Below are positions 45,633 through 55,338 of a stretch of 64,000 nucleotides of DNA, piece by piece. Position numbers and translations under genes: made by a program. Origin of the DNA: Streptomyces coffeae (GTDB lineage Bacteria; Actinomycetota; Actinomycetes; Streptomycetales; Streptomycetaceae); contig NZ_JAERRF010000004.1 of the NCBI RefSeq assembly GCF_016741875.1, positions 429,084 through 493,083 on the forward strand, read 5' to 3'. The notes beneath the pieces were generated by a model. It was not told the origin of the DNA, ran no database searches, and was given only the letters and a program-made list of their open reading frames with translations. Every line of letters begins with the position of its first letter. Within the stretch, counting starts at the first letter, position 1.

Positions 45633-48467
45633 ATGCGCTTTCGCGGGAAGTCCATCCGCCGGAAGATCGTGGCGCTGTTGCTGGTGCCGCTTGTCTCACT
45701 GACGGCAATCTGGGCCTTCGCTACAGTGATCACGGGTCGTGAGGCGATGCAGCTGCTGGACGCGTCCGACATCATCGACGAGGCGGGCCAGCCGGCGGAG
45801 GACGCGGTGCACGCCGTCCAGAAGGAGCGGCGGCAGACGCTCATCCTGCTCGCGGATCCCCGCCGGTCGGACGCGCTCCCCGTGCTCCACACCCAGCAGC
45901 GCAAGACCGACCAGGTCCTCAACACCCTGCGGGACGCCGCCTCTGACGGCGATGTGCGCGACCTGATGAACGACGACTCCCGGGACCAGCTCGGCGCGAT
46001 CCTCAAGGCGGCCGACGGCCTCGACAGTCTGCGCCGGAAGGTCGAGGACAACGAGATCACCCGGATCGCAGCATATGAGTACTACAACCAACTCGTCGAC
46101 CTCTGCTACAACTTCCGCAGTTCGCTGCATGCCGTGCCCGACACCGACCTGGACAAGCAGGGCCGGGCACTGGTCGCGATGATCCGCGCCCGGGAGGCCC
46201 TCTCCCGGGAGGACGCCCTGTATGTCTCCTCCCTGACGGCGCGCAAGATGACCCTGGCCGACCTCAAGGCCATCTCCGACCTCATCGCCGAGCGCACCTT
46301 GCTCTACGACACCAACCTCCCGGTCCTGCCCGCCTCGGAGCAGAAGGTCTTCGCCGACTACCGGCGCACCAAATCCGCCCCCGCCGCGCTGCGGGTCGCC
46401 GAGGGCAAGATCCTCTCCTCGATGGACCCCAAGGCGGCCATCAAGGCCCTGGACCAGGAGCACTGGGAGGCCGCCGCGGGGCCGGTCCTCAACGACTACG
46501 ACCGACTCGGCGACGAGGCCACCGACCGGCTCCAGGACCGTATCGACCCGGTCGCCAACAGCGTGCTGCTCAAGGCCGGCGCGGCCGGCATCCTCGGTCT
46601 GCTGGCCCTGGTCGTCTCGGTCTTCGTCTCGTTCCGCATCGGCCGCACCCTGGTCCGTGACCTGTCCGGGCTCCGCAAGGACGCCCAGGAGGTCGCCAGC
46701 GTCCGGCTGCCCGGTGTGATGCGCCGCCTCGGCGCCGGGGACAAGGTCGATATCGAGACCGAGGCGCCCCGGCTCGACTACGGCCCCGATGAGATCGGCC
46801 AGGTCGGTCAGGCTGTCAACACCCTCCAGCGGGCCGCCGTCGAGGCTGCCGTCAAACAGGCCGAGCTCCGCCAGGGCGTCTCCGAGGTCTTCGTCAACCT
46901 CGCGCGCCGCAGCCAGGTACTGCTGCACCGCCAGCTCACCCTGCTCGACGCCATGGAACGGCGCACCGAGGACACCGACGAACTCGCCGATCTGTTCCGC
47001 CTGGACCATATGACCACCCGTATGCGGCGGCACGCCGAGGGCCTGGTCATCCTGTCCGGCGCCGCACCCTCCCGGCAGTGGCGCAAGCCGATCCAGCTGA
47101 TGGACGTGGTGCGCGCCGCCGTCGCCGAGGTCGAGGACTACGAGCGGATCGAGGTCCGCCGGATGCCGCGGCTCGCGGTCAACGGCCCGGCCGTCGGCGA
47201 CCTCACCCACCTGATCGCCGAACTGCTGGAGAACGCCGCCGTGTTCTCCCCGCCGCACACCGCCGTCCAGGTGCACGGCGAGCGGGTCGCCAAGGGCTTC
47301 ACCCTGGAGATCCACGACCGCGGTCTGGGGATGACGTCCGAGGCGCTCATGGAGGCCAACCTCCGGCTCGCCGAGACCGCCGAGTTCGAGCTGTCCGACA
47401 CCGACCGGCTCGGTCTGTTCGTGGTCAGCCGGCTCGCCCAGCGCCAGGGCGTCCGCGTCTCGCTCCAGCCCTCGCCGTACGGCGGCACCACCGCCGTCGT
47501 CCTCATCCCCGGCAGGCTGCTCAGCGAGAACGACCCCGGTGAGGATGCCGACGACCGCGGCCGCGGCCAGGGTTACGACCGGCCGGGTCCCCAGACCAGG
47601 CTCCAGGCAGTCCAGCAGCGGACCGCCCCGTTGGAGGACTCCTCCGCGGCCTTCCGGCAGCTCACGGCACCGACCGGGCCGCCGCGGGGCGGACCCGCCC
47701 AACTCGAGGCGCCGGTCTCGCCTTTCCCGGCCGGGCAGACCGAGAAGACCGGGCAGACCGAGAAGACCGGGGCGACCGCAGAGACCGAGGAGGACGACGA
47801 GCTGGGCGGGATCTTCCGGGCCCGCGGACTGCCCAGCCAGCGACCCGCCCCCGACGCCGAGCGGCACCAGCCCGCTGCCGGACCGCCGCCGGTCCACGGC
47901 GGTGGTCCCGCCCCGCTGCCCCGCCGTGTCCCGCCGGTGCTGGTCTCCGACCACGGCCGCCCGGTCGAAGGCACCCCGGGCGGCCGGCATGCCCGCCCGC
48001 AGAGCGTCGATCAGCCCTCCCGGGCCGAACGGCCGGGCCCGGACACCGGACCTGGCCCGGACAGCGGAACGGCCCCGGTCACACGGGGACAGGCACCGGG
48101 GCCGGGACAGGGGCCGGGACAGGGGTACGGATCGGGGCACATCCCGGGGCAGGGTCAGGACCGCGCCCCGTCCTGGGCGGGGGAGCGGACGCCCGAACGC
48201 CCGGCACCGCCGCAGCGTTCGGCATCCGGACTGCCCAAGCGCGTCCGGCAGGCCAACCTGGCTCCGCAGCTGAGGAACGACCCCACGCCGCGTGACGAGG
48301 CGGAAAGGTACCCTGCGGACACCGATCCCCAACGGGAGGCCGAACAGGCCCGGGCCACCATGGCCTCCCTCCAGCGGGGGTGGCAGCGCGGTCGGCGTCA
48401 GACGGGCAGCGGTCCCGGCGCGCAGGACACAGCACCAGGAACGACATATGAGGGGGACGGTCGATGA
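45633..48467 (+). CDS. cvnA: Conservon sensor histidine kinase-like protein CvnA
   Basis: 944 residues from ATG 45633 (GGGGAGG). Membrane segment 1 (VALLLVPLVSLTAIWAFATV) is followed by an extracellular nitrate/nitrite-sensing-like helical domain (~40-300) and membrane segment 2 (GILGLLALVVSVFVSFRIG). After that come HAMP and a dimerisation helix (VNLARRSQVLLHRQLTLLDA), then the ATPase domain (HLIAELLENAAVFSPPHTAV, IHDRGLGMTSEAL). The C-terminal ~290 residues are Pro/Gly/Gln-rich and disordered, with an 18-bp tandem repeat encoding GQTEKT (47733-47768). CvnA works with CvnB-D as a membrane-associated signalling complex. ATGA overlap with cvnB. Confidence 0.9.
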   Translation: MRFRGKSIRRKIVALLLVPLVSLTAIWAFATVITGREAMQLLDASDIIDEAGQPAEDAVHAVQKERRQTLILLADPRRSDALPVLHTQQRKTDQVLNTLRDAASDGDVRDLMNDDSRDQLGAILKAADGLDSLRRKVEDNEITRIAAYEYYNQLVDLCYNFRSSLHAVPDTDLDKQGRALVAMIRAREALSREDALYVSSLTARKMTLADLKAISDLIAERTLLYDTNLPVLPASEQKVFADYRRTKSAPAALRVAEGKILSSMDPKAAIKALDQEHWEAAAGPVLNDYDRLGDEATDRLQDRIDPVANSVLLKAGAAGILGLLALVVSVFVSFRIGRTLVRDLSGLRKDAQEVASVRLPGVMRRLGAGDKVDIETEAPRLDYGPDEIGQVGQAVNTLQRAAVEAAVKQAELRQGVSEVFVNLARRSQVLLHRQLTLLDAMERRTEDTDELADLFRLDHMTTRMRRHAEGLVILSGAAPSRQWRKPIQLMDVVRAAVAEVEDYERIEVRRMPRLAVNGPAVGDLTHLIAELLENAAVFSPPHTAVQVHGERVAKGFTLEIHDRGLGMTSEALMEANLRLAETAEFELSDTDRLGLFVVSRLAQRQGVRVSLQPSPYGGTTAVVLIPGRLLSENDPGEDADDRGRGQGYDRPGPQTRLQAVQQRTAPLEDSSAAFRQLTAPTGPPRGGPAQLEAPVSPFPAGQTEKTGQTEKTGATAETEEDDELGGIFRARGLPSQRPAPDAERHQPAAGPPPVHGGGPAPLPRRVPPVLVSDHGRPVEGTPGGRHARPQSVDQPSRAERPGPDTGPGPDSGTAPVTRGQAPGPGQGPGQGYGSGHIPGQGQDRAPSWAGERTPERPAPPQRSASGLPKRVRQANLAPQLRNDPTPRDEAERYPADTDPQREAEQARATMASLQRGWQRGRRQTGSGPGAQDTAPGTTYEGDGR

Positions 48468-48892
48468 CCGCATCGAACGCCGCAGCAGGGAACGCCTCGG
48501 CAGGGACGTCGGGCGAACTCAACTGGCTGCTTGACGAACTGGTCGGACGGGTGGGCAGCATCCGCAAGGCGCTGGTGCTCTCCGGGGACGGCCTGCCCAC
48601 CGGCGGCTCGCGCGATCTGTCCCGGGAGGACGGCGAGCATCTGGCCGCCGTGGCCTCCGGATTCCACAGCCTCGCCAAGGGCGTCGGCCGCCACTTCGAC
48701 GCCGGCCGGGTGCGGCAGACCATCGTCGAGCTCGACGACGCCTTCCTGTTCGTCACCGCCGCGGGCGACGGCAGCTGCCTGGCGGTGCTCGCCGACGCCG
48801 ACTCCGATGTCGGTCAAGTGGCCTACGAGATGACGCTGCTGGTGAAGCGGGTGGGGGCCCATCTGGGCTCCGCTCCGCGATCCGGCGGGTGA
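48464..48892 (+). CDS. cvnB: Roadblock/LC7-domain protein CvnB
   Basis: 142 residues. It is a single roadblock fold: LNWLLDELVGRVGSIRKALV, LSGDGLPTGGS, TIVELDDAFLFVTAAGDGSC, YEMTLLVKRVGAHLG. It is the second conservon gene, coupled to cvnA. Roadblock proteins act as regulators of the partner small GTPase. Confidence 0.92.
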   Translation: MTASNAAAGNASAGTSGELNWLLDELVGRVGSIRKALVLSGDGLPTGGSRDLSREDGEHLAAVASGFHSLAKGVGRHFDAGRVRQTIVELDDAFLFVTAAGDGSCLAVLADADSDVGQVAYEMTLLVKRVGAHLGSAPRSGG

Positions 48893-48907
48893 CGGAGGCC
48901 GGGGGAC

Positions 48908-49303
48908 ATGACCCGAGGCGGGGAACAGACCGGCCGCTGGTTCGACGACGCGGCGGGGCCGGTGGTCCGGCCCTATGCGATGACACGGGGACGCACCCGC
49001 AGCGCCGCGGAGGGAAAGCTCGATCTGATCGCGGTCGTCGTCGCCGACGCTGTGAGCCACCGGACCGTCACTGACCAGACGCTGTCCCCGGAGCACATCG
49101 ACATCGTCGAAATGAGCCGCGACACCCCACAGTCCGTCGCCGAGCTGGCGGCCGAACTCGACCTTCCGGTCGGGGTGGTCCGTGTACTCATCGGTGACCT
49201 GCTCCACGCGGCACTCGTCCGAGTGTCCCGGCCCGTACCTCCGGCGGAACTGCCGGACGAGAGGATTCTGCGCGAGGTGATCAATGGTCTACGGGCACTC
49301 TGA
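48908..49303 (+). CDS. cvnC: DUF742 protein CvnC
   Basis: 131 residues, third conservon gene. It has VRPYAMTRGRTRSAAEGKLD and a winged-helix-like part (TPQSVAELAAELDLPVGVVR, VLIGDLLHAALVRV), the DUF742 pattern. Its last 20 bp overlap cvnD. Confidence 0.92.
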   Translation: MTRGGEQTGRWFDDAAGPVVRPYAMTRGRTRSAAEGKLDLIAVVVADAVSHRTVTDQTLSPEHIDIVEMSRDTPQSVAELAAELDLPVGVVRVLIGDLLHAALVRVSRPVPPAELPDERILREVINGLRAL

Positions 49304-49877
49304 CCTAGGCCGCTCTCCCATCGTCGAACCGGTCACGCTGAAGATACTTGTGGCAGGCGGATTCGGCGCGGGCAAGACGACCCTGGTGGGCGCGGTCAGC
49401 GAGATCAAACCGCTGCGCACCGAGGAACTCCTCACCGAGGCCGGCCGCCCGGTCGACGACATCGCGGGGGTGGAGGGCAAGACAACCACCACCGTCGCCA
49501 TGGACTTCGGGCGTATCACCCTCCGCGAGGACCTCGTCCTCTACCTCTTCGGCACCCCCGGACAGGACCGCTTCTGGTTCCTGTGGGACGAACTGGCCAC
49601 CGGCGCGCTGGGCGCGGTGGTGCTGGCCGACACCCGGCGGCTGGAGGACTGCTTCGCCGCCGTCGACTACTTCGAACGGCGCGGTATCGCCTTCACGATG
49701 GCCGTCAACTGCTTCGAGGGCGCCGAGCGCTACCCCGAGGAGGCGGTGCGCGATGCGCTCGATCTCGACCCCGGGACCCCGGTCATCCTGTGCGACGCCC
49801 GCGAGCGGGAGTCCGCCAAAGAGGTGCTCATCTCGGTCGTCGAGCACGCGATGCTGGCCTCGGCCACACAGCGCTAG
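49284..49877 (+). CDS. cvnD: Conservon small GTPase CvnD
   Basis: 197 residues. The P-loop is VAGGFGAGKTTLVGAVS, switch 2 is FGTPGQDRFWFLWDE, and the base-recognition loop is AVNCFEG, as usual in this family instead of NKxD. It is the final conservon gene, overlapping cvnC by 20 bp. It likely cycles between GDP and GTP under control of CvnA and CvnB. Confidence 0.93.
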   Translation: MVYGHSDLGRSPIVEPVTLKILVAGGFGAGKTTLVGAVSEIKPLRTEELLTEAGRPVDDIAGVEGKTTTTVAMDFGRITLREDLVLYLFGTPGQDRFWFLWDELATGALGAVVLADTRRLEDCFAAVDYFERRGIAFTMAVNCFEGAERYPEEAVRDALDLDPGTPVILCDARERESAKEVLISVVEHAMLASATQR

Positions 49878-49905
49878 CCGGACGTCCGCGCGGCGCAGGA
49901 GCGAT

Positions 49906-49940
49906 ACGGCCCGTACCCCGCCGTGCGGGGTACGGGCCGT
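49906..49940. terminator. Perfect 16-bp stem bidirectional terminator
   Basis: ACGGCCCGTACCCCGC, loop CGT, then the exact complement. It lies between the convergent cvnD (stop 49877) and glpK (stop 49967) and can end both transcripts. Confidence 0.92.
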
Positions 49941-49966
49941 CGCCATGTGGCGCGGTGGGGAAGGGC

Positions 49967-51496
49967 CTACGCTTCGGCGTCCCGGTCCTCCTTGTGCCAC
50001 CCGAAGCTGCGCTCCACCGCCATGCGCCAGTTGCCGTACTCGCGCTCCCGCTCCTCCGCGCCCATCCGCGGGGACCACTCGGCGTCCCGCTGCCAGTGGG
50101 AGCGCAGTTCGTCGAGGTCCTGCCACACCCCGGTGGCCAGCCCGGCCGCGTACGCCGCGCCCAGACAGGTGGTTTCGGAGACCACCGGACGGATCACCGG
50201 GACACCGAGCACATCGGCCTGGTGCTGCATCAGCAGCCCGTTCGCGGTCATCCCGCCGTCGACCTTGAGGGTGGTGATCCGCACCCCGGAGTCCTGGTAC
50301 ATCGCGTCGACCACTTCGCGCGTCTGCCAGCTGGTGGCCTCCAGTACGGCACGTGCCAGATGCGCCTTGGTGACGTACCGGGTGAGACCGGTGACCACCC
50401 CGCGCGCGTCGGAGCGCCAGTACGGGGCGAACAGCCCGGAGAACGCCGGGACGATATACGCCCCGCCGTTGTCGGACACGCTCGCGGCCAGCGGCTCGAT
50501 CTCGTCGGCCGAGCGGATGATGCCCAACTGGTCGCGGAACCACTGCACCAGCGCCCCGGTGATGGCGATCGAACCTTCCAGACAGTAGACGGGCCGCTCA
50601 CCCCCGAGCCGGTAGCCCATCGTGGTCAGCAGTCCGCTCTTGGACGGCACCGGGCGGTCTCCGGTGTTCAGCAGCAGGAAACTCCCGGTGCCGTAGGTGT
50701 TCTTGGCCTCGCCGACGCCGTAGCAGGTCTGGCCGAACACCGCGGCCTGCTGGTCACCGAGGGCGGAGGCCACCGGCACCCCGGCGAGCTGGCCCACCGC
50801 CGTGCCGTACACCTCGGCCGAGGACCTGATCTCCGGGAGCATCGCCTCGGGGATGCTCATCGCCGACAGGATCGCGCTGTCCCACTGGAGGGTTTCCAGG
50901 TCCATCAGCAGGGTGCGCCCGGCGTTGGTGACATCGGTGACATGCACCCCGCCATCGGTGCCGCCGGTGAGGTTCCAGATCAGCCAGGAGTCGATGGTGC
51001 CGAAGGCGATCTCGCCGAGCTCGGCGCGGCGGCGCAGCCCGGGTACGTGTTCCAGCAGCCAGGCGGCCTTGGGCCCGGAGAAGTAGCTGGCCAGCGGAAG
51101 TCCGGTGGTGTCCCGGAAGCGGTCCTGGCCGTGTTCGCCGCCGAGTTCGGTGCACAGGGCGGAGGTGCGGGTGTCCTGCCAGACGATCGCGTTGTGCACT
51201 GGTTTGCCGGTGGCGCGATCCCACAACACGGTCGTCTCGCGCTGGTTGGTGATGCCCAGCGCGGTCAGCTGGTCGGCGCGCAGCCCGGCCTTGGCGAGCG
51301 CGCCCGCCACCACGGCCTGCACCTTGGCCCAGATCTCGGTGGCGTCATGCTCCACCCAGCCCGGTTTGGGGAAGATCTGGCGGTGTTCGCGCTGGTCGAC
51401 GGCGACGATCCGGCCGCCTTGGTCGAAGATGATGCAGCGGCTGGAGGTGGTGCCCTGGTCGATCGCGGCGACATAGGTGTCCGAGCGGTTCGGCAT
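49967..51496 (-). CDS. glpK: Glycerol kinase
   Basis: 509 residues, standard length. FGGY-family features: [67 protein letters not shown] and [16 protein letters not shown]. It phosphorylates glycerol to sn-glycerol 3-phosphate in the cytoplasm. It follows glpF by 14 bp. Neither glpD nor a GylR-type regulator is adjacent, so this looks like an accessory glpFK pair rather than the main gyl operon. Confidence 0.96.
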   Translation of the reverse strand: MPNRSDTYVAAIDQGTTSSRCIIFDQGGRIVAVDQREHRQIFPKPGWVEHDATEIWAKVQAVVAGALAKAGLRADQLTALGITNQRETTVLWDRATGKPVHNAIVWQDTRTSALCTELGGEHGQDRFRDTTGLPLASYFSGPKAAWLLEHVPGLRRRAELGEIAFGTIDSWLIWNLTGGTDGGVHVTDVTNAGRTLLMDLETLQWDSAILSAMSIPEAMLPEIRSSAEVYGTAVGQLAGVPVASALGDQQAAVFGQTCYGVGEAKNTYGTGSFLLLNTGDRPVPSKSGLLTTMGYRLGGERPVYCLEGSIAITGALVQWFRDQLGIIRSADEIEPLAASVSDNGGAYIVPAFSGLFAPYWRSDARGVVTGLTRYVTKAHLARAVLEATSWQTREVVDAMYQDSGVRITTLKVDGGMTANGLLMQHQADVLGVPVIRPVVSETTCLGAAYAAGLATGVWQDLDELRSHWQRDAEWSPRMGAEEREREYGNWRMAVERSFGWHKEDRDAEA

Positions 51497-51510
51497 GGCG
51501 TCTCCTTCGG

Positions 51511-52281
51511 TCAGAAGGCTGCGTTGAAGACAAGACCCGCGAGCACGGCCCCGATCAGCGGACCCACCACCGGGATCCAGGCGTAACCCCAGTCCGAGGT
51601 CCCCTTGTTGGGGATGGGCAGCAGGGCGTGGGCCAGGCGCGGGCCGAGGTCGCGCGCCGGGTTGATGGCGTAGCCGGTCGGCCCGCCCAGGGACAGGCCG
51701 ATCCCGACCACCAGGAAGGAGACGAGCAGGATGGAAATACCGGATCCGTAGATCACCGTGCCGTCGCCGCCTCTGCCGGGCACCGGGCCGATGCCGATCC
51801 CGTCGACCTTGCCGAAGGCGAGCAGCGGAAGCACCAGGGCCGCGGTGGCGATGATCTCGGTGACCAGGTTGGCCACCGGATTGCGGATCTCGGGGATGGT
51901 GGAGAAGACACCCAGCGTCGGCTGCGCGTTCTTCTCCTCGGCGTTGGCGGCGAACTGGGCGTAGTACAGCAGCCAGGCGAGCACCGCGCCGATGGCGGCG
52001 CCGATCAACTGGCTGATGATGTAGAGCGGCACCTTGTCCCAGTCGCCGGTGTCGACGGCGACGCCCACGGTCACGGCCGGGTTGAGATGGGCGCCGGAGA
52101 GCGGCGCCGCGGTGTAGGCCCCGGCCAGGACGCCGAAGCCCCAGCCGAAGGCGATGACGATCCACCCGGCGGCCTTGGCCTTGGAGTGGTTCAGGGTGAC
52201 GGCGGCACAGACGCCCGCTCCGAAGAGAATCAGTATCGCGGTGCCGATGACCTCACCGGTGAAGATGTCCCCATTGCTCAT
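51511..52281 (-). CDS. glpF: Glycerol uptake facilitator (aquaglyceroporin)
   Basis: 256 residues from ATG 52281 with AGGAG upstream. The two pore motifs are [11 protein letters not shown] and [12 protein letters not shown] (Asp after the second NPAR is the glycerol-type mark). Six membrane segments are visible. It is first in glpF-glpK. The 233-bp gap to the thiolase gene contains the promoter; TTGACG on the minus strand near 52450 is a weak -35 candidate. Confidence 0.95.
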   Translation of the reverse strand: MSNGDIFTGEVIGTAILILFGAGVCAAVTLNHSKAKAAGWIVIAFGWGFGVLAGAYTAAPLSGAHLNPAVTVGVAVDTGDWDKVPLYIISQLIGAAIGAVLAWLLYYAQFAANAEEKNAQPTLGVFSTIPEIRNPVANLVTEIIATAALVLPLLAFGKVDGIGIGPVPGRGGDGTVIYGSGISILLVSFLVVGIGLSLGGPTGYAINPARDLGPRLAHALLPIPNKGTSDWGYAWIPVVGPLIGAVLAGLVFNAAF

Positions 52282-52514
52282 GGCGGCTCCTAGGACCTCG
52301 CCCGGGACGCGGTGCCCCGGTCCTCCGTGCTGGGTCGTTTCGAGCGTGCGGATGCATCGGAATCGCCCATGGGGGGTGAGCGTGGTGGAGCCTGCGCGCG
52401 GCGACGCCGACGGACACCGCAGAAGTGTTGCTCCGAGGTTATGCGGCGTCAAGGTGATGAACGGCAACGGTGTCCGTCACGGCCGGACGCCGGACAGCCG
52501 CGGCCCACGGTCCC

Positions 52515-53705
52515 TCAGCACACCGCGATCACCGATGAGCCGTGCCCGAACAGCCCCTGGTTCGCGGTGATTCCGGCCCGTGCCTCCGCCACCTGGCGGT
52601 CTCCCGCGGTGCCGCGCAACTGCCAGGTGAGCTCACACACCTGGGCGATGGCCTGGGCCGGGACCGCCTCCCCGAAGGACGCAAGACCGCCGCTGGGATT
52701 GACCGGGATCCGCCCGCCCAGCGCCGTAACGCCCTCGCGCAGCAGCTTCGCCCCCTCCCCGGCGCCGCACAGCCCCAGGTCCTCGTACCACTCCAACTCC
52801 AGTGCCGTGGACAGGTCGTACACCTCGGCCAGCGACAGGTCCTCCGGTCCGAGCCCGGCCTCCTCGTAGGCCGCCCGCGCGATGGACGGACGGAACGGAT
52901 CGGGTCCCGGGCCGGCCGTCGGGGCGGAGTCGGTGGCGATGTCCGGCAGATCGAGCGCGGTCCGCGGATAGCGCGGGGAGACCGACGACACCGCGCGGAT
53001 CCGCACCGGCCGCCGCGCCCCGCGCCGCCGCGCCGTCTCCATGCTGCCGAGCACCAGCGCCGCCGCCCCGTCGGAGGTGGCACAGATGTCCAGCAGCCGC
53101 AGCGGATCGGCGACCACCGCGGACGCGGCCACGTCCTCGGCGGTCACGGGGGAGCGGTAGCGGGCGTAACGGTTGAGGGCCCCGGCGGCCGCGTTCTTCA
53201 CCTTGACCCGTGCGAAGTCCTCGGGCGTATCGCCGTACACCGCCATCCGGCGGCGTGCCCACAGCCCGAAATAGGCGGGGTTGGTGGCGCCCAGCACCCG
53301 GAAGCGCAGCCAGTCCGGGTCATCGGGGCGCTCACCGCCCGCGGGTGCGAAGAAGCCCTTGGGTGCCGCGTCCGCGCCCACCACCAGAACGGTGTCCGCC
53401 ATCCCGGACAGGATCTGGGCACGGGCGGTGTCGATCGCCCGCGCACCGGACGCACACGCCGCGTACACACTGGTGACCTTGGCGCCCTGCCAGCCCAGCG
53501 CCCGGGCGAAGGTCGCGCCCGCCACCTGTCCGGGATAGCCGCAGCGCAGGGTGTTCGCCCCGACCACGGACTGGACCGCGGACCACTCGAGACCGGCGTC
53601 CTCGAGCGCGGCGCGGGCGGCCGCCGTCCCGTACTCGGTGAAGTCACGGCCCCATTTGCCCCACGGGTGCATTCCGGCGCCCAGCACCGCCACATCGCCC
53701 GTCAT
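52515..53705 (-). CDS. Thiolase-fold (SCP-x/lipid-transfer-type) acyl-CoA enzyme
   Basis: 396 residues. It begins DVAVLGAGMHPWGKWGRDFT. The nucleophile region is SVYAACASGARAIDTARAQI (Cys), and the C-terminal region has VNPSGGLASFGEAVPAQAIA and the His of LFGHGSSVIA. It lies in ATGA overlap with a DUF35 protein, the arrangement seen for thiolase or aldolase complexes such as Ltp2-type steroid enzymes and acyl-CoA synthases. The substrate is unknown. Confidence 0.85.
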   Translation of the reverse strand: MTGDVAVLGAGMHPWGKWGRDFTEYGTAAARAALEDAGLEWSAVQSVVGANTLRCGYPGQVAGATFARALGWQGAKVTSVYAACASGARAIDTARAQILSGMADTVLVVGADAAPKGFFAPAGGERPDDPDWLRFRVLGATNPAYFGLWARRRMAVYGDTPEDFARVKVKNAAAGALNRYARYRSPVTAEDVAASAVVADPLRLLDICATSDGAAALVLGSMETARRRGARRPVRIRAVSSVSPRYPRTALDLPDIATDSAPTAGPGPDPFRPSIARAAYEEAGLGPEDLSLAEVYDLSTALELEWYEDLGLCGAGEGAKLLREGVTALGGRIPVNPSGGLASFGEAVPAQAIAQVCELTWQLRGTAGDRQVAEARAGITANQGLFGHGSSVIAVC

Positions 53706-54154
53706 GAAGCCTCCTCGGGAAGCGGCCGCCAGTGCCAGGTGGTCAGGGTCCGCCCGTCCTCCTCGGCCAGCACCCCGGGCACCACCTCGACCTCCATGCC
53801 CACGGCCAGATCTGCCACGGTCACCCCGGGCGCGCCCTGCCCCAGCACCACCATCCCCTCGGCCGCCAGTTCCACGGCGATCAGGGTGTACGGCCGCCAG
53901 GGACGGTCGGGGTCCGAGGGATACGGGGCGGGCGGCCGGTAGCGGCCGTCGGTGTACGACCAGATCCGGCCCCGCGGGGACAGCGGTACCTCGTCCAGTG
54001 CGGTGCCCGGGCAGCCGGGGGCGCGGCAGAAGGCGTCCTCGCGCGGGAAGTACACGGTGCGGCACCGGCGGCAGCGGGTGCCCAGCAGCCGGAATGCGGT
54101 GGTGTCGTCCGGGGTGAACCACCCCGTGACCACCGGTGTTCGGGTATGGGACAC
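53702..54154 (-). CDS. DUF35/OB-fold zinc-ribbon partner of the thiolase
   Basis: 150 residues from GTG 54154 (GGGAGGGG upstream). A rubredoxin-like zinc ribbon (RCRRCRTVYFPREDAFCRAP, second pair C..C) is followed by an OB-fold (GRIWSYTDGRYRPPAPYPSD, PYTLIAVELAAEGMVVLGQ). DUF35 proteins bind CoA and assemble with thiolase-type partners. Coupled to the thiolase gene by ATGA. Confidence 0.87.
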   Translation of the reverse strand: MSHTRTPVVTGWFTPDDTTAFRLLGTRCRRCRTVYFPREDAFCRAPGCPGTALDEVPLSPRGRIWSYTDGRYRPPAPYPSDPDRPWRPYTLIAVELAAEGMVVLGQGAPGVTVADLAVGMEVEVVPGVLAEEDGRTLTTWHWRPLPEEAS

Positions 54155-54267
54155 GGCCCCTCCCGGCAGACGGTCCAGCGGACAGTGGCGCAACTGAACT
54201 GACGGTACGTCAGAAGTGTGCCACGGGGAACCTCGGACGCGTCACGCGCCGGAAGAGACCGGGACCA

Positions 54268-55077
54268 TCAGTGGCCGGTCAGCGACCGGCGTGCCACCGG
54301 GAAGTCGAAGTAGGTGTCCGGGAACAGCTCCGGCTTGTAGGTGTAGTGCCACCACTCCTCGGCCAGATTGACAAAGCCCAGCTTCTCCATGGTGGTCTTC
54401 AGCAGCATCCGGTTCGCCCGTTGAGCTCCCGTGATCCGCGGATCCATGGTGTGCGAGAGGGTGTCGAAGCAGTCGTATCCGGTGCCCATGTCCACCGAGT
54501 TGTCCGGGAACCGCTCCTTCCGCGGCCCGTAGCAGGGCGTGAGCTGCTCGCCGGGCTCATACGGCCGGGTGGGCTTCGCGGGCAGCTTCACGATCGTCAG
54601 ATCCAGCGTGCTGCCCCGGCTGTGTCCGGACTTCTCGGCGATATAGCCGTCCTCGAACAGCCGGGTCTTGTCGACCCGCGGATAGAACTCATCCTTCATC
54701 CGCTGGTCGTCGAGGTCCTTCGCCCACTCCACGAAGTTGTCCACGGCGCGCTGCGGGCGGTAGCAGTCGTACACCTTCAGCGTGTCACCGCGCTTCAGCA
54801 GCCGTGTCTGCGCCCGGTGGAGCGCCTCGGCCGCCGGACGGGTCAGGATGCACATCGGGCGGCGATAGCCGTCGACCGGATCACCGGTGAAGTTGTGCGG
54901 TGTGAGGTACCGGATCTCCTGGAGGATCGTCGGATCCACATCACTCAGCGCCACGAACTCCTCGGGGGCCTTCGGATCGGGTTTCGCTTGCGCCGGACCG
55001 GAGGAGGCCAGGGCCATCAGGGCGGCGAGGGGCAGGGCGAGGGCGCGCAGCGCGGCAGCACATTTCGGCATGGCCAT
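54268..55077 (-). CDS. Secreted VanX-type D-alanyl-D-alanine dipeptidase (M15D)
   Basis: 269 residues with a signal peptide (LRALALPLAALMALASSGPA, AxA cleavage near residue 31). Zinc ligands H152 and D159 lie in KSGHSRGSTLDLTIV, and E241/H244 in AEEWWHY; R108 in CYRPQR is the substrate Arg. It hydrolyses D-Ala-D-Ala and related dipeptides outside the membrane. No vanHA or vanRS genes are near, so it is more likely a wall-recycling enzyme than part of a glycopeptide-resistance operon. Confidence 0.9.
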   Translation of the reverse strand: MAMPKCAAALRALALPLAALMALASSGPAQAKPDPKAPEEFVALSDVDPTILQEIRYLTPHNFTGDPVDGYRRPMCILTRPAAEALHRAQTRLLKRGDTLKVYDCYRPQRAVDNFVEWAKDLDDQRMKDEFYPRVDKTRLFEDGYIAEKSGHSRGSTLDLTIVKLPAKPTRPYEPGEQLTPCYGPRKERFPDNSVDMGTGYDCFDTLSHTMDPRITGAQRANRMLLKTTMEKLGFVNLAEEWWHYTYKPELFPDTYFDFPVARRSLTGH

Positions 55078-55224
55078 GCTCTACCAGCCCGCCTGCGCCC
55101 CGGGCAACCCCGGCCGCCGCGCGCCCCGTTGCCCCTGGACCCTGCCTGGTGGATCTTCGAGGGGCCCGACACGATCCGCCGGACAGGGCCTGAGCGGCCT
55201 CGCCGACGTCCGGTGCGGTTCGGT

Positions 55225-55302
55225 TGCCCCGAAGGGGCGCGGGGCTGTGTCGATGTGCGGCTCCGCCGCGTGGGCGCGGCCGGCCACGACGCAGCCGCGG
55301 AC
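55225..55302. repeat. Streptomyces dispersed intergenic repeat
   Basis: GTTGCCCCGAAGGGGCGCGG, then GGGCTGTGTCGATGTGCGGC, CTCCGCCGCGTGGGCGCGGC and GCAGCCGCGG. I recognise this from many Streptomyces intergenic regions, where it recurs between genes with CCCC..GGGG and CGGC..GCCG hairpins. It lies in the 261-bp gap between vanX-like and GH31 genes and may end the GH31 transcript. Confidence 0.6.
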
Positions 55303-55338
55303 GAACGACGGCACCTCGCGGCAGTTCCCGCGGAGCGC

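Noticed and set aside
54268..55077. Vancomycin-resistance operon suggested by the VanX-like protein
   Set aside because: No vanH, vanA-type ligase, vanR or vanS is adjacent; secreted VanX-like dipeptidases occur alone in many Streptomyces.
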